Shown here in pieces: positions 1 to 6,612 of a stretch of DNA of 12,799 bases. Positions within the stretch are counted from its first letter, which is position 1. The number at the start of each line of letters is the position of its first letter. Below the pieces are notes generated by a model. That model was not told where the DNA came from. It saw nothing but the letters and a program-made list of their open reading frames with translations, and ran no database searches. A program made the position numbers and the translations under genes. The stretch lies in assembly GCA_964579675.1 (NCBI GenBank), contig CAZOIA010000159.1:1-12799 (forward strand), in the 5' to 3' direction. The stretch comes from CAZOIA01 sp964579675. Its GTDB lineage: Bacteria; Planctomycetota; Phycisphaerae; UBA1845; PWPN01.

Positions 1-691
1 CACCCGGCCACGAGAGGCCTCCTCTCATCTCAGACACAGCTTCTCCTTGCACACGATGCTCCGCGTACTTGCTCGTGATCAGGTCCGCCAGGAAGCCCGG
101 TCCTGGAATGCCCTTGTCGATCGGCCGCGGCGGGAGCGGCCCCTGGCTCACAGAGCCCTCGCATCGCGGGCAGGCGTACTTGTGGCGGACATAGCGGTTC
201 ACGAAGAACTTGGCCGGAATCATCTCCAGCTCTTCGGTCGCATCCTGGCCGAAGACCGTCTTGGACGTCCCGCAGCTCGGGCAGGTCAACTCCTGGTCGG
301 GAGGGTGGATGTCGTGAACGCAACGCATCAGGTGGTCCGGCAGCGGCCGGCGACCGTGATGGCGCGTCCGACGGCGGCGGCGCGGTGCGGGTTCTTCGTC
401 GTCTTCGGCCTCTTCCTCCTCCGTCGGCTCCTCCTGGGGCTCCACGCGCCCGAACAGCAGGCCCTGGTTCGGGTCATCGTAAACCTTCTCGGTGCGATGA
501 CCGAAGAGCATCCGCTTCAGCTGCGCGACTTCGTGAAGCAACTCCATAACCATCGCCTGCAAGTCTTCCACATCGGTCGGAAGCGAATCAGGCTTCCGAG
601 TGGAGGTCGCCTTGCGCTTCGAAGGCCGATGTTGCCGTGGGCTGCGTTTCAAGGTTCTGGGATTCGATCCAGGAAGGTCAAGGTCATCCAT
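1..691 (-). CDS. tnpC: IS66 transposase TnpC, N-terminal part (runs off window)
   Basis: Reading the minus strand from the ATG at 691-689 gives about 230 codons open to the window edge. A stop lies in frame just upstream of this ATG. Residues about 35-65 form a heptad-like region (DVEDLQAMVMELLHEVAQLK), followed by FGHRTEKV, an acidic stretch and an Arg run. Next comes a zinc-ribbon-like segment with CPSC, FGQDATEELEMIPAKFFV, and a second CPRC. PLPPRPIDKGIPGPGFLADL and SKYAEH follow. This is the normal N-terminal order of IS66 TnpC, ahead of the DDE catalytic domain. After SKYAEH, near position 48, the reading no longer resembles the family as I know it (usually followed by a HLPLYR-like stretch). 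The copy may be frameshifted or truncated there, although the frame stays open to base 1. Confidence 0.85.
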   Translation of the reverse strand, partial: MDDLDLPGSNPRTLKRSPRQHRPSKRKATSTRKPDSLPTDVEDLQAMVMELLHEVAQLKRMLFGHRTEKVYDDPNQGLLFGRVEPQEEPTEEEEAEDDEEPAPRRRRRTRHHGRRPLPDHLMRCVHDIHPPDQELTCPSCGTSKTVFGQDATEELEMIPAKFFVNRYVRHKYACPRCEGSVSQGPLPPRPIDKGIPGPGFLADLITSKYAEHRVQGEAVSEMRGGLSWPG

Positions 692-761
692 GACGCCGAT
701 GCATTCTTATATCATGATCGATGTGACATGGCAAGAGAAAAACCACGAAAAAAGAAAAAGG

Positions 762-1124
762 TCACGCAGTTCTTCGAGGAACGAAAAGCGGGCGACGTTT
801 CGCGTTCGCCAGATCGATACCTTCCAGGATCAATGCCAGCTCCGCCGCTTCGATTTCGGCGCGATGCGACTTCGACTGCTCAAACGCAGAAAGCCGAAAC
901 CTGCCCTTCTCAAGACGCTTGTACCACAGGCAAAGGCCCGACCGATCCCAAAAGAGGATCTTGACACGGTCACGTCGGCGATTGAAGTAGGCGAAGAGAT
1001 GGCCCGAGAGTGGATCTTCCCGGATGACCTCGCGCGTCATGGCGGCTAGGCCGTCGAGAGAGCGGCGCATGTCGGCGGGAGTCAGGCAGACGAAGATGCG
1101 GACCGACGGCGGCAGCATCAGCAT
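762..1124 (-). CDS. tnpB: IS66 accessory protein TnpB
   Basis: This 120-residue protein matches the IS66 Orf2/TnpB family in length and in its conserved core. That core comprises DMRRSLDGLAAM, then DPLSGHLFAYFNRRRDRVKI, then WDRSGLCLWYKRLEKGRFRL. TnpB is needed with TnpA and TnpC for efficient IS66 transposition; its exact biochemical role is not settled. The start ATG at 1124 overlaps the tnpA stop codon (shared bases 1118-1124), which suggests translational coupling. A second in-frame ATG follows two codons later. There is a 70-base gap to tnpC. The reading frame is complete. Confidence 0.93.
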   Translation of the reverse strand: MLMLPPSVRIFVCLTPADMRRSLDGLAAMTREVIREDPLSGHLFAYFNRRRDRVKILFWDRSGLCLWYKRLEKGRFRLSAFEQSKSHRAEIEAAELALILEGIDLANAKRRPLFVPRRTA

Positions 1125-1507
1125 GATTCCACCATCGTGATCAGTTGGGCAACGACGGCCGGATCGAAATCGCGCGGCAGCCGAATCATCCGCCCGCAGT
1201 TCAGGGCAATCTCGTAGCCGGAAGAGCCTACTCCGAACACCGGTGTGCTGAGCGAACCCACGCCGAGCGCCGTCTTCGGCAGCGCCACTTCCACGAAGGC
1301 ACTACGCTTACGGGACTTCGGCCCGCCAGCCCCCCGGCTCGCGCGCCGACGGACCTTCTTGGCAACTCCCCTGAGCTGACGCTTCCACCAGGAAAAACTG
1401 ACTGCCTTGATGTCCTGACGACGACAGAACTCCGCCTGACTCAGCCCACTCTTCTCCCACGCGGCCACCCGCCGCGCCCAGTACTGCGCACGTTCGGACA
1501 TGGGCAT
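1118..1507 (-). CDS. tnpA: IS66 accessory protein TnpA (HTH)
   Basis: This 129-residue first gene of the IS66 element has a typical N-terminal helix-turn-helix-like segment at about residues 14-45: WEKSGLSQAEFCRRQ, then FSWWKRQLRG. A basic stretch follows (KKVRRRASRG), then a short C-terminal domain ending in the DPAVVAQLI region, as in IS66 Orf1 proteins. The ATG at 1507 is preferred because GGAGG at 1518-1514 lies six bases upstream. The ATG two codons further in would sit too far from it. The 3' end overlaps tnpB by seven bases. It probably binds DNA at the element ends or acts as a regulator; this role is inferred from the family. Confidence 0.88.
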   Translation of the reverse strand: MPMSERAQYWARRVAAWEKSGLSQAEFCRRQDIKAVSFSWWKRQLRGVAKKVRRRASRGAGGPKSRKRSAFVEVALPKTALGVGSLSTPVFGVGSSGYEIALNCGRMIRLPRDFDPAVVAQLITMVESC

Positions 1508-1513
1508 GTTGAA

Positions 1514-1539
1514 CCTCCGATGCCATCATCCTGCATCGG
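1514..1539 (-). promoter_or_regulatory. Hairpin overlapping the tnpA ribosome binding site
   Basis: On the minus strand, CCGATGC (1539-1533) and GCATCGG (1523-1517) form a perfect 7-base-pair inverted repeat with a 9-base loop. The 3' arm overlaps the first two bases of the GGAGG ribosome binding site (1518-1514) of tnpA. A transcript entering from outside the element would fold this stem and could hide the site. The stem is seen directly; the control role is inference. Confidence 0.4.
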
Positions 1540-1555
1540 CGGTACCCGGCAAGGT

Positions 1556-1852
1556 GTGCTTGATCGAACGCTCACGACCATTCAGCATCGCCGCAACCTG
1601 GTGGACACGATGACTCAGACAAAGAATCGCATCCGATCGCTCTTGAAGAGTCAAAGTCTCAAACGGTCTCATCGTGGCGGGTGGTGGAATGGGACGAATC
1701 AGGCATGGATGCGACAAAAGGCTGGGCGGGATAGGGATCCTTGGCGGCACGTGCTGGGCGATCTGCTCGATATGCTGGAACTGCAGGAACGACAACTCAA
1801 GCGGATCACTCGTTGTCTGGATGCCCGCCTTGAAGAACAGGCCGTAGCGGAA
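1556..1852 (+). pseudogene. IS110-family transposase, internal fragment
   Basis: The plus-strand reading of about 99 codons contains HRRNLVDTMTQTKNRIRSLL, then HRGGWWN and WMRQ, then a helical stretch (VLGDLLDMLELQERQLKRI) and LDARLEEQ. This pattern is typical of the middle of IS110 transposases, between the N-terminal DEDD nuclease domain and the C-terminal Transposase_20 domain. Both outer parts are missing. Upstream is the end of the IS66 element. Downstream, after about position 1852, the frame stays open to 1909, but the expected segment leading to the PGVG motif is absent. It is therefore a dead remnant. The family call rests on remembered motif order, not on a search. Confidence 0.6.
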
Positions 1853-1946
1853 GGCATTTCATCAGTCCACATCGGATTGTTCCTTAGGAACACGTATACC
1901 ATGCTATAGGCGGCAAAACCCAAGCTCATGATGAATGGTAGACGTT

Positions 1947-2159
1947 TTATTTGGGCACTGGAACAAATCTCATCTCTTTGACGAAATTGCCGTCTGGGCT
2001 GAGGCTCAGGTGACTAAAGTTTACCATTTTGCCTTCGGCCCTCATCGATTCGATAGCCTCTCGGGTTTCAGCATCCAGTTCGATCCTGCCCGTCATTTTG
2101 CAGACCGCTCGATCACCATCCTTCTGCCAGTCTACATCATAGGCATTCAATAGGCTCAT
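1947..2159 (-). CDS. Hypothetical protein, 70 residues
   Basis: This small minus-strand frame begins at the ATG at 2159 and encodes a mixed-charge, soluble-looking protein (KDGDRAVCKMTGRIELDAET, then AEGKMVNF). The composition looks like a real protein rather than an antisense shadow. The start codon overlaps the stop of a short upstream frame (ATGA overlap at 2159-2156), which would allow translational coupling. That upstream frame (NRRDKDIRELTGVTNMETIK at its end) is not recognisable and lies next to a degraded epimerase gene. I do not recognise a family. It has no membrane segment, signal peptide or cysteine motif. It may be a real small gene or the last piece of a decayed one. Confidence 0.4.
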   Translation of the reverse strand: MSLLNAYDVDWQKDGDRAVCKMTGRIELDAETREAIESMRAEGKMVNFSHLSLSPDGNFVKEMRFVPVPK

Positions 2160-2232
2160 TTGATCGTTTCCATGTTGGTGACTCCCGTCAACTCACGGAT
2201 GTCCTTGTCCCTACGATTTGCACAAGGGCAGT

Positions 2233-2515
2233 CTACCACGATGCGGCGGGTGGAACAAGGGGGGACGCGACATCCTTGGCTGCGTAGGTCTTGCCCGATG
2301 CGATTATCGAGTGGACGAGGTAGTAAGCTGGACCGCACCCGCGCATGGCGGTTACGGCCTGGTCGAAGTCGGAGAGATCACTCTGCATGATTTCAATGCG
2401 GAAATCACACGCCCAGGGGCGACCTGCGATCTTCTGCGGGGAGCGGGCAAGGCAGCGTATCGAATAGCTGATAATCGCTCCGCTGTTCTACAAGAATCCC
2501 GCGGGCTTGATCAAC
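2233..2515 (-). pseudogene. NAD(P)-binding epimerase/NmrA-like protein, degraded fragment
   Basis: One minus-strand frame (2487-2233) reads YSIRCLARSPQKIAGRPWA, then IEIMQSDLSDFDQAVTAMRG, then CGPAYYLVHS and GKTYAAKD. This is the stretch after the first Rossmann beta-alpha unit of atypical short-chain dehydrogenase or epimerase proteins, with the usual A-YYLVHS signature. The preceding residues (RGILVEQ) lie in a different frame between about 2515 and 2480, so a frameshift separates them. The glycine-rich nucleotide loop upstream and the rest of the protein downstream are missing; the reading ends in a stop at 2235-2233. It is clearly non-functional. The substrate is unknown. Confidence 0.6.
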
Positions 2516-3183
2516 ATAATGTCGCATTGCATAGGGATAAACGGATCCTTTTTTAATACCCAGAGAATGGTCCAGCAGTACATGCTCAAGGCGTACTGCG
2601 AGTAGGCCTGGCAGCATTCGGCGTCTGCCGAAGCCCGTTACCTCCGGGCAAGAAGGTAACCTTTCTGGGCAATTCTGGTCCGATCACTCGGTGCCACATC
2701 ACACACATGAGGGTTGCTTGGCGACTCATTATTCTGCACTGCTCGTTGTCGTCGCGTATCGGCCTCTTCCCAGATGCTCGTAACCGAATCATACTGACCA
2801 AAAGTTGACCAAATCCAAATAGGCCCGAGGGCGCGCCTGCCGCGCAACCAGGACCCGACCAAGAACCTGCGTTTGGCCGTCCAGATGTGCCGTCGTCCTT
2901 CGGTCCAGCCTGGCTGGCTGGCAGTCGTGGGATGTCCAGAAACGCGCATGCAGGTATGGGTATGTCCTCCGTAAGTCCATTCGACGAGGCATCCTTGCAG
3001 AGCGGAAATCCTGCGTGCTGTCATATTAGCATCTGGGACAATTCCTAATAAGGCCCTGCAAGCAACCGACGGCCGTGACTCTTGAAGCCCGTGTGGCAGC
3101 GTTGTAGTATGATGCAGATTCTTGAGTGGCTCAGCTCAGGAGCGTCCATGTGGTGCTCATCCGATCTCTGGAGACGATCAAAG
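2516..3183. other. No recognisable gene; eroded intergenic stretch
   Basis: About 670 bases lie between the epimerase remnant and the ATPase start. Frames of 70-128 codons exist on the minus strand (for example 2638-3024), but they are rich in Trp, Arg and His and match no family I know. Two short perfect inverted repeats sit close together: TTCGGC/GCCGAA (2617-2632, 4-base loop) and GTTACC/GGTAAC (2637-2660, 12-base loop). Neither is followed by a T run, so neither is called a terminator. The ATPase promoter must lie in the right part, but no clear -35/-10 pair stands out. Confidence 0.5.
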
Positions 3184-5892
3184 ATGCGCTCGGATCCGGT
3201 GAAAAAGACTTTGGCAGCCTGGCACGCATTGCCAGCAGAGGATGTTCTCAGACGTCTCGGAAGTCGATCTGAGGGACTCAGTAATGAGGAGGCCAAGAAG
3301 CGACTAGCATCCCACGGCCCCAACCGACTAACACCTCCGAAACGTCGTAGCGCTCTGCACCGATTGGCAGCCCAGTTTCACAATGTTCTTATTTACGTCC
3401 TGTTGACCTCGGCCGTCATTACAGCGCTCCTTCAGCACTGGCTGGACGCCGGTGTTATCGCTGGCGTTGTAGTTATCAATGCGCTGATCGGGTTTCTGCA
3501 AGAAGGCAAGGCCGAAGAGGCGATCGAAGCCATTCGGAACATTCTCTCGCCGCAGGCAACTGTCGTGCGCGATGGTCGACGTATGACACTGTCCGCGGTT
3601 GACGTGGTCCCCGGGGATGTGGTTGCGCTGCAATCGGGCGACAAGGTACCTGCTGATCTTCGCCTGTTCAGAACCAAGAACTTCAGAATTGAGGAAGCTG
3701 CCCTCACTGGTGAATCAGTCCCTGCGGAAAAGTCGACGCAGCCCATCAAGGAAGAAGCCATTGTTGGTGACCGTAGTTGTATGGCTTTCTCGGGAACGCT
3801 GGTGACCTACGGCCAAGGCATGGGTGTCGTGGCAGCAACGGCCGACGATACAGAGATCGGATTGATTAGTGGCTTACTGGCGCAAATCCAGCCCCTCACG
3901 ACGAGACTTCTTCAGAAGATGTCGGAGTTCGGTCGATTCCTGACGATTGCGATCGTTCTCCTGGCGGTGGGTACCCTTGGCTTCGGGACCCTCGTGCGCG
4001 GCAATACAGTTAGCGATATGTTCATGGCAAGCGTAGGCCTTGCTGTAGCTGCGATTCCAGAAGGTCTCCCGGCCATCGTTACAATTACACTAGCGATTGG
4101 CGTACAACGAATGGCCCGGCGGAATGCGATCATACGTCGTTTGCCAGCGGTTGAGACGTTGGGGTCGGTAACCACGATTTGCACCGACAAAACCGGCACC
4201 CTCACACGCAATGAGATGACGGGCAAGACTATCGCCACGGTGAGTGACTTGCTGGAGGTGACAGGGGTTGGATATGAACCCACTGGCGTTTTTCTTGTCG
4301 GCGGTAACGAGATTGCCCTAGCCGACTACCCCGATATCCTTGAGTTAGCTCGTGCGGGCATGCTGTGTAATGAGGCCTCGATCTTTTCAGAGAACAACCG
4401 TTGGGAGCTTCACGGGGACCCAACCGAAGGTGCCTTGGTTAGCCTCGCCATGAAAGCGGGTCTTGAGCTAGTCACGGAAAGACAGCGGCTTTCTACCATC
4501 GATACAGTCCCATTCGAATCCGAAAACCGCTTCATGGCCTCACTTCACGCGCAGGACGAAACCGGATCGGTAATCTATGTCAAGGGGGCACCGGAGCGGA
4601 TCCTTTCTATGTGCTCATATCAGCGCAGGACCGGCACTGACGAGCCTATCGATCTGGCTTTATGGCAACAGCTTGGTGATCAGATCGCGAACCGCGGACA
4701 GCGCACGCTCGCGATCGCGCGTAAACAAGCTCCGTTTACGCAGGAGACTCTGAATACTACTGATGTCGAAAGTGGTCTTACTATCCTCGGCATTGTTGGT
4801 CTCATCGACCCCCCTCGAGGGGATGCCACGAGTGCTGTACGTCGCTGCTCGCGGGCGGGCATTCGCACCAAGATGGTGACCGGTGATCATGCGGCTACCG
4901 CGCGAGCGGTTGGAGCAGAAATGGGTATAGGCGACGGAGTCAGAGCGCTTACGGGCGAGGACATCGAGGCGCTCACTCCTGACGAGCTGACAGAGCACGT
5001 TGAGGCGGTGGATGTCTTTGCCCGCGTCAGCCCCGAGCATAAGCTGCGGCTCGTCAAAGCACTTCAAGCCAGGGGAGCGATCGTTGCCATGACAGGCGAC
5101 GGCGTTAATGACGCGCCCGCGCTCAAGCGAGCCGACGTGGGGATTGCCATGGGGTTGAAAGGTACTGAGGTTGCGAAAGAATCGGCAGAAATGGTACTTG
5201 CCGACGACAATTTTGCCTCGATTGCTGCCGCAGTAGAAGAGGGACGATCTGTACACGACAATATCGTCAAAGCAATCCTCTTCATTCTCCCCACCAATGC
5301 CGCCGAGGCCGCCACGATCGTCGCAGCCGTTCTCCTGGGCCGGATGCTGCCTATCACCCCGCTCCAGATCCTCTGGATCAATATGGTTACGGCAGTCACT
5401 CTGGCTCTTTCCCTTTCATTCGAACCCCCGGAGCAGGAGGTTATGAGACGGCCACCTCGCGACCCGCAGGCACCTCTCCTCTCACGCTTCCTGCTTTGGC
5501 GGATTGTCTTCGTAGCACTGCTCATGGTATGCGGCGTGTTCGGCGTCTTTCTTTGGGCTAGGACACACGGTGGCTCTGTAGAACTCGCCCGGACTTTGTC
5601 CATCAACACGCTGGTGATGTTCGAGGTTTTCTACCTCATCAATACCCGCTACATACGGGCTTCCGTCGTGAACAGGGAGGGAGTGTTCGGGAACAGCTAT
5701 TCCATCATGGCAATAGCCGTAGTCCTTTTGCTTCAGCTGCTGCTCACGTATACAGGACCGATGCAGCGCCTTTTCGAAACAGTTGCGATTTCCGGCAAGT
5801 CCTGGTCTGCAATAGTCATTCTTGGCCTCATCCTTTTTGGCTTGGTGGAACTCGAGAAGACCCTGATACGCGTTTGGCAAAAGAAGGGCTAG
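3184..5892 (+). CDS. P2-type cation-transporting ATPase
   Basis: This 902-residue membrane ATP-driven cation pump is complete. Visible parts in order are an N-terminal cation-ATPase domain (about 8-75), membrane helices M1-M2, actuator TGES (175-178), and M4 with PEGLP (292-296). The phosphorylation motif DKTGTLT follows (Asp335 accepts the phosphate), then nucleotide-site KGAPE (from 467), hinge TGDGVNDAP (from 637), and six C-terminal helices. PEGLP places it in the SERCA/PMR1-like group. Site-II-type residues Asn705 and Glu708 are present in M5, and Asn733 and Thr736 in M6. The next position, Asp in SERCA, is Ala737, so calcium specificity is not assured; Na+, K+ or H+ export is possible. 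The ATG at 3184 is chosen because GGAG lies about ten bases upstream and the 34 earlier in-frame residues from 3082 look unrelated. A universal stress protein remnant follows after 22 bases. Confidence 0.93.
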   Translation: MRSDPVKKTLAAWHALPAEDVLRRLGSRSEGLSNEEAKKRLASHGPNRLTPPKRRSALHRLAAQFHNVLIYVLLTSAVITALLQHWLDAGVIAGVVVINALIGFLQEGKAEEAIEAIRNILSPQATVVRDGRRMTLSAVDVVPGDVVALQSGDKVPADLRLFRTKNFRIEEAALTGESVPAEKSTQPIKEEAIVGDRSCMAFSGTLVTYGQGMGVVAATADDTEIGLISGLLAQIQPLTTRLLQKMSEFGRFLTIAIVLLAVGTLGFGTLVRGNTVSDMFMASVGLAVAAIPEGLPAIVTITLAIGVQRMARRNAIIRRLPAVETLGSVTTICTDKTGTLTRNEMTGKTIATVSDLLEVTGVGYEPTGVFLVGGNEIALADYPDILELARAGMLCNEASIFSENNRWELHGDPTEGALVSLAMKAGLELVTERQRLSTIDTVPFESENRFMASLHAQDETGSVIYVKGAPERILSMCSYQRRTGTDEPIDLALWQQLGDQIANRGQRTLAIARKQAPFTQETLNTTDVESGLTILGIVGLIDPPRGDATSAVRRCSRAGIRTKMVTGDHAATARAVGAEMGIGDGVRALTGEDIEALTPDELTEHVEAVDVFARVSPEHKLRLVKALQARGAIVAMTGDGVNDAPALKRADVGIAMGLKGTEVAKESAEMVLADDNFASIAAAVEEGRSVHDNIVKAILFILPTNAAEAATIVAAVLLGRMLPITPLQILWINMVTAVTLALSLSFEPPEQEVMRRPPRDPQAPLLSRFLLWRIVFVALLMVCGVFGVFLWARTHGGSVELARTLSINTLVMFEVFYLINTRYIRASVVNREGVFGNSYSIMAIAVVLLLQLLLTYTGPMQRLFETVAISGKSWSAIVILGLILFGLVELEKTLIRVWQKKG

Positions 5893-5914
5893 GGCCCAGA
5901 AGGGAAGGTGATTG

Positions 5915-6395
5915 ATGTATCGCTACACAAAGACTGCTCGTGGCTCTGAATCTCGAAGCGCCTGACGTTGCAGCGGTACGCTACGCAGCTCTTATCAGTC
6001 GGATGGCGAAGTCCCAGCGGGTGTACTTTTCTCACGTTGCGAGTTCGCTCCAGATCCCCGAGGAGATCAGGCAGAAACACCCGGAGATTATCGATACGCC
6101 CGAGGACGTAGCTGAAGCCAGGATGCGTGAAATCGTGACGGGCACCGCCGACCGGAAGATGATTGCTGCTCGTTCTGCCGGGCTATACGGGTTTCGCCTG
6201 CCCCCGCGGGCCAGTAGCGAAACACGGGAGCTCTACGCCAAGGTGGTCAACATAGCCTGGGTGCCGGCATTCGAGAAATCGGGAAACTACGGTGGCCATA
6301 CGGGCACCGCAGGCCAACGATTTGTTCAAGACTATGTGGCTCCACTCGTTTTTCAGGAGGGGCCGCGATTCCTGCAGGCGGGAAGCCGGCCTTAG
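5915..6395 (+). pseudogene. Universal stress protein, frameshifted and truncated
   Basis: An ATG at 5915, with a good AAGGGAAGG-type ribosome site just before it, starts MYRYTK. The family continuation LLVALNLEAPDVAAVRYAAL then appears in another frame from 5934. One extra base near 5933 separates the two. The second frame is open to a TAG at 6395. Its first part (RYAALISRMAKSQRVYFSHV) is a normal UspA beta-alpha-beta start. After about residue 75 (EARMREIVTG) it loses resemblance: the nucleotide-binding Gly-rich loop and C-terminal strand are not seen. An alternative start is GTG at 5940, but it would cut the first strand. A sequencing error could explain the shift but not the missing C-terminal half. 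The gene probably shared a transcript with the ATPase. Confidence 0.55.
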
Positions 6396-6612
6396 TTCGG
6401 CTCGAGGCTCACAGCGCAGCCGTCCGCCAGCGTTATAGCTCGGATCCGGCCAGAGCTCGGACAAACCGTAGATTCAATCGGCCCTTTCGTAACCATCTGA
6501 TCTACAGTAACCTAGTTAAGCCTCAGGCGTTCGAGCGATTTGATTTCTCGCGGCACGACGCCTGGGAGAGGTTCAGTTCGGGTGTGACTCACAATCTGAA
6601 GGGTTCCTGCAT

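Larger units (their letters stand above)
1..1555 (-). mobile_element. IS66-family insertion sequence, partial
   Basis: Three minus-strand genes lie in the standard IS66 order tnpA, tnpB, tnpC, with tnpA and tnpB overlapping. The element is cut by the left window edge, so the far inverted repeat is not visible. The near end must lie between the tnpA start at 1507 and the first IS110-like codons at about 1556-1590. I could not identify the terminal inverted repeat or a target duplication, so the right boundary is an estimate. tnpA and tnpB are uninterrupted. Whether tnpC is intact cannot be judged. Confidence 0.85.

Noticed and set aside
640..675. A tRNA-like T-loop sequence (TTCGATCC)
   Set aside because: It falls inside the tnpC reading frame and no cloverleaf partner arms are present.
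1145..1909. A 254-codon plus-strand frame as one gene
   Set aside because: Its first half is antisense to IS66 tnpA; only the part after about 1556 resembles a transposase.
2617..2660. Two adjacent short inverted repeats as a terminator
   Set aside because: Stems are only six base pairs and no T run follows on either strand.
2638..3024. A 128-codon minus-strand frame in the gene-poor stretch
   Set aside because: Unusual Trp/Arg/His-rich composition, no ribosome site that I could support and no family resemblance.
3082..3183. A 34-residue N-terminal extension of the cation ATPase from an upstream ATG
   Set aside because: The extra residues are Met-, Trp- and Ser-rich and do not resemble the family, while the ATG at 3184 has a suitable ribosome site and gives the normal N-terminus.
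4660..5256. A 198-codon minus-strand frame inside the ATPase gene
   Set aside because: It is antisense to the well-conserved P and hinge domains and its composition is that of a shadow frame.
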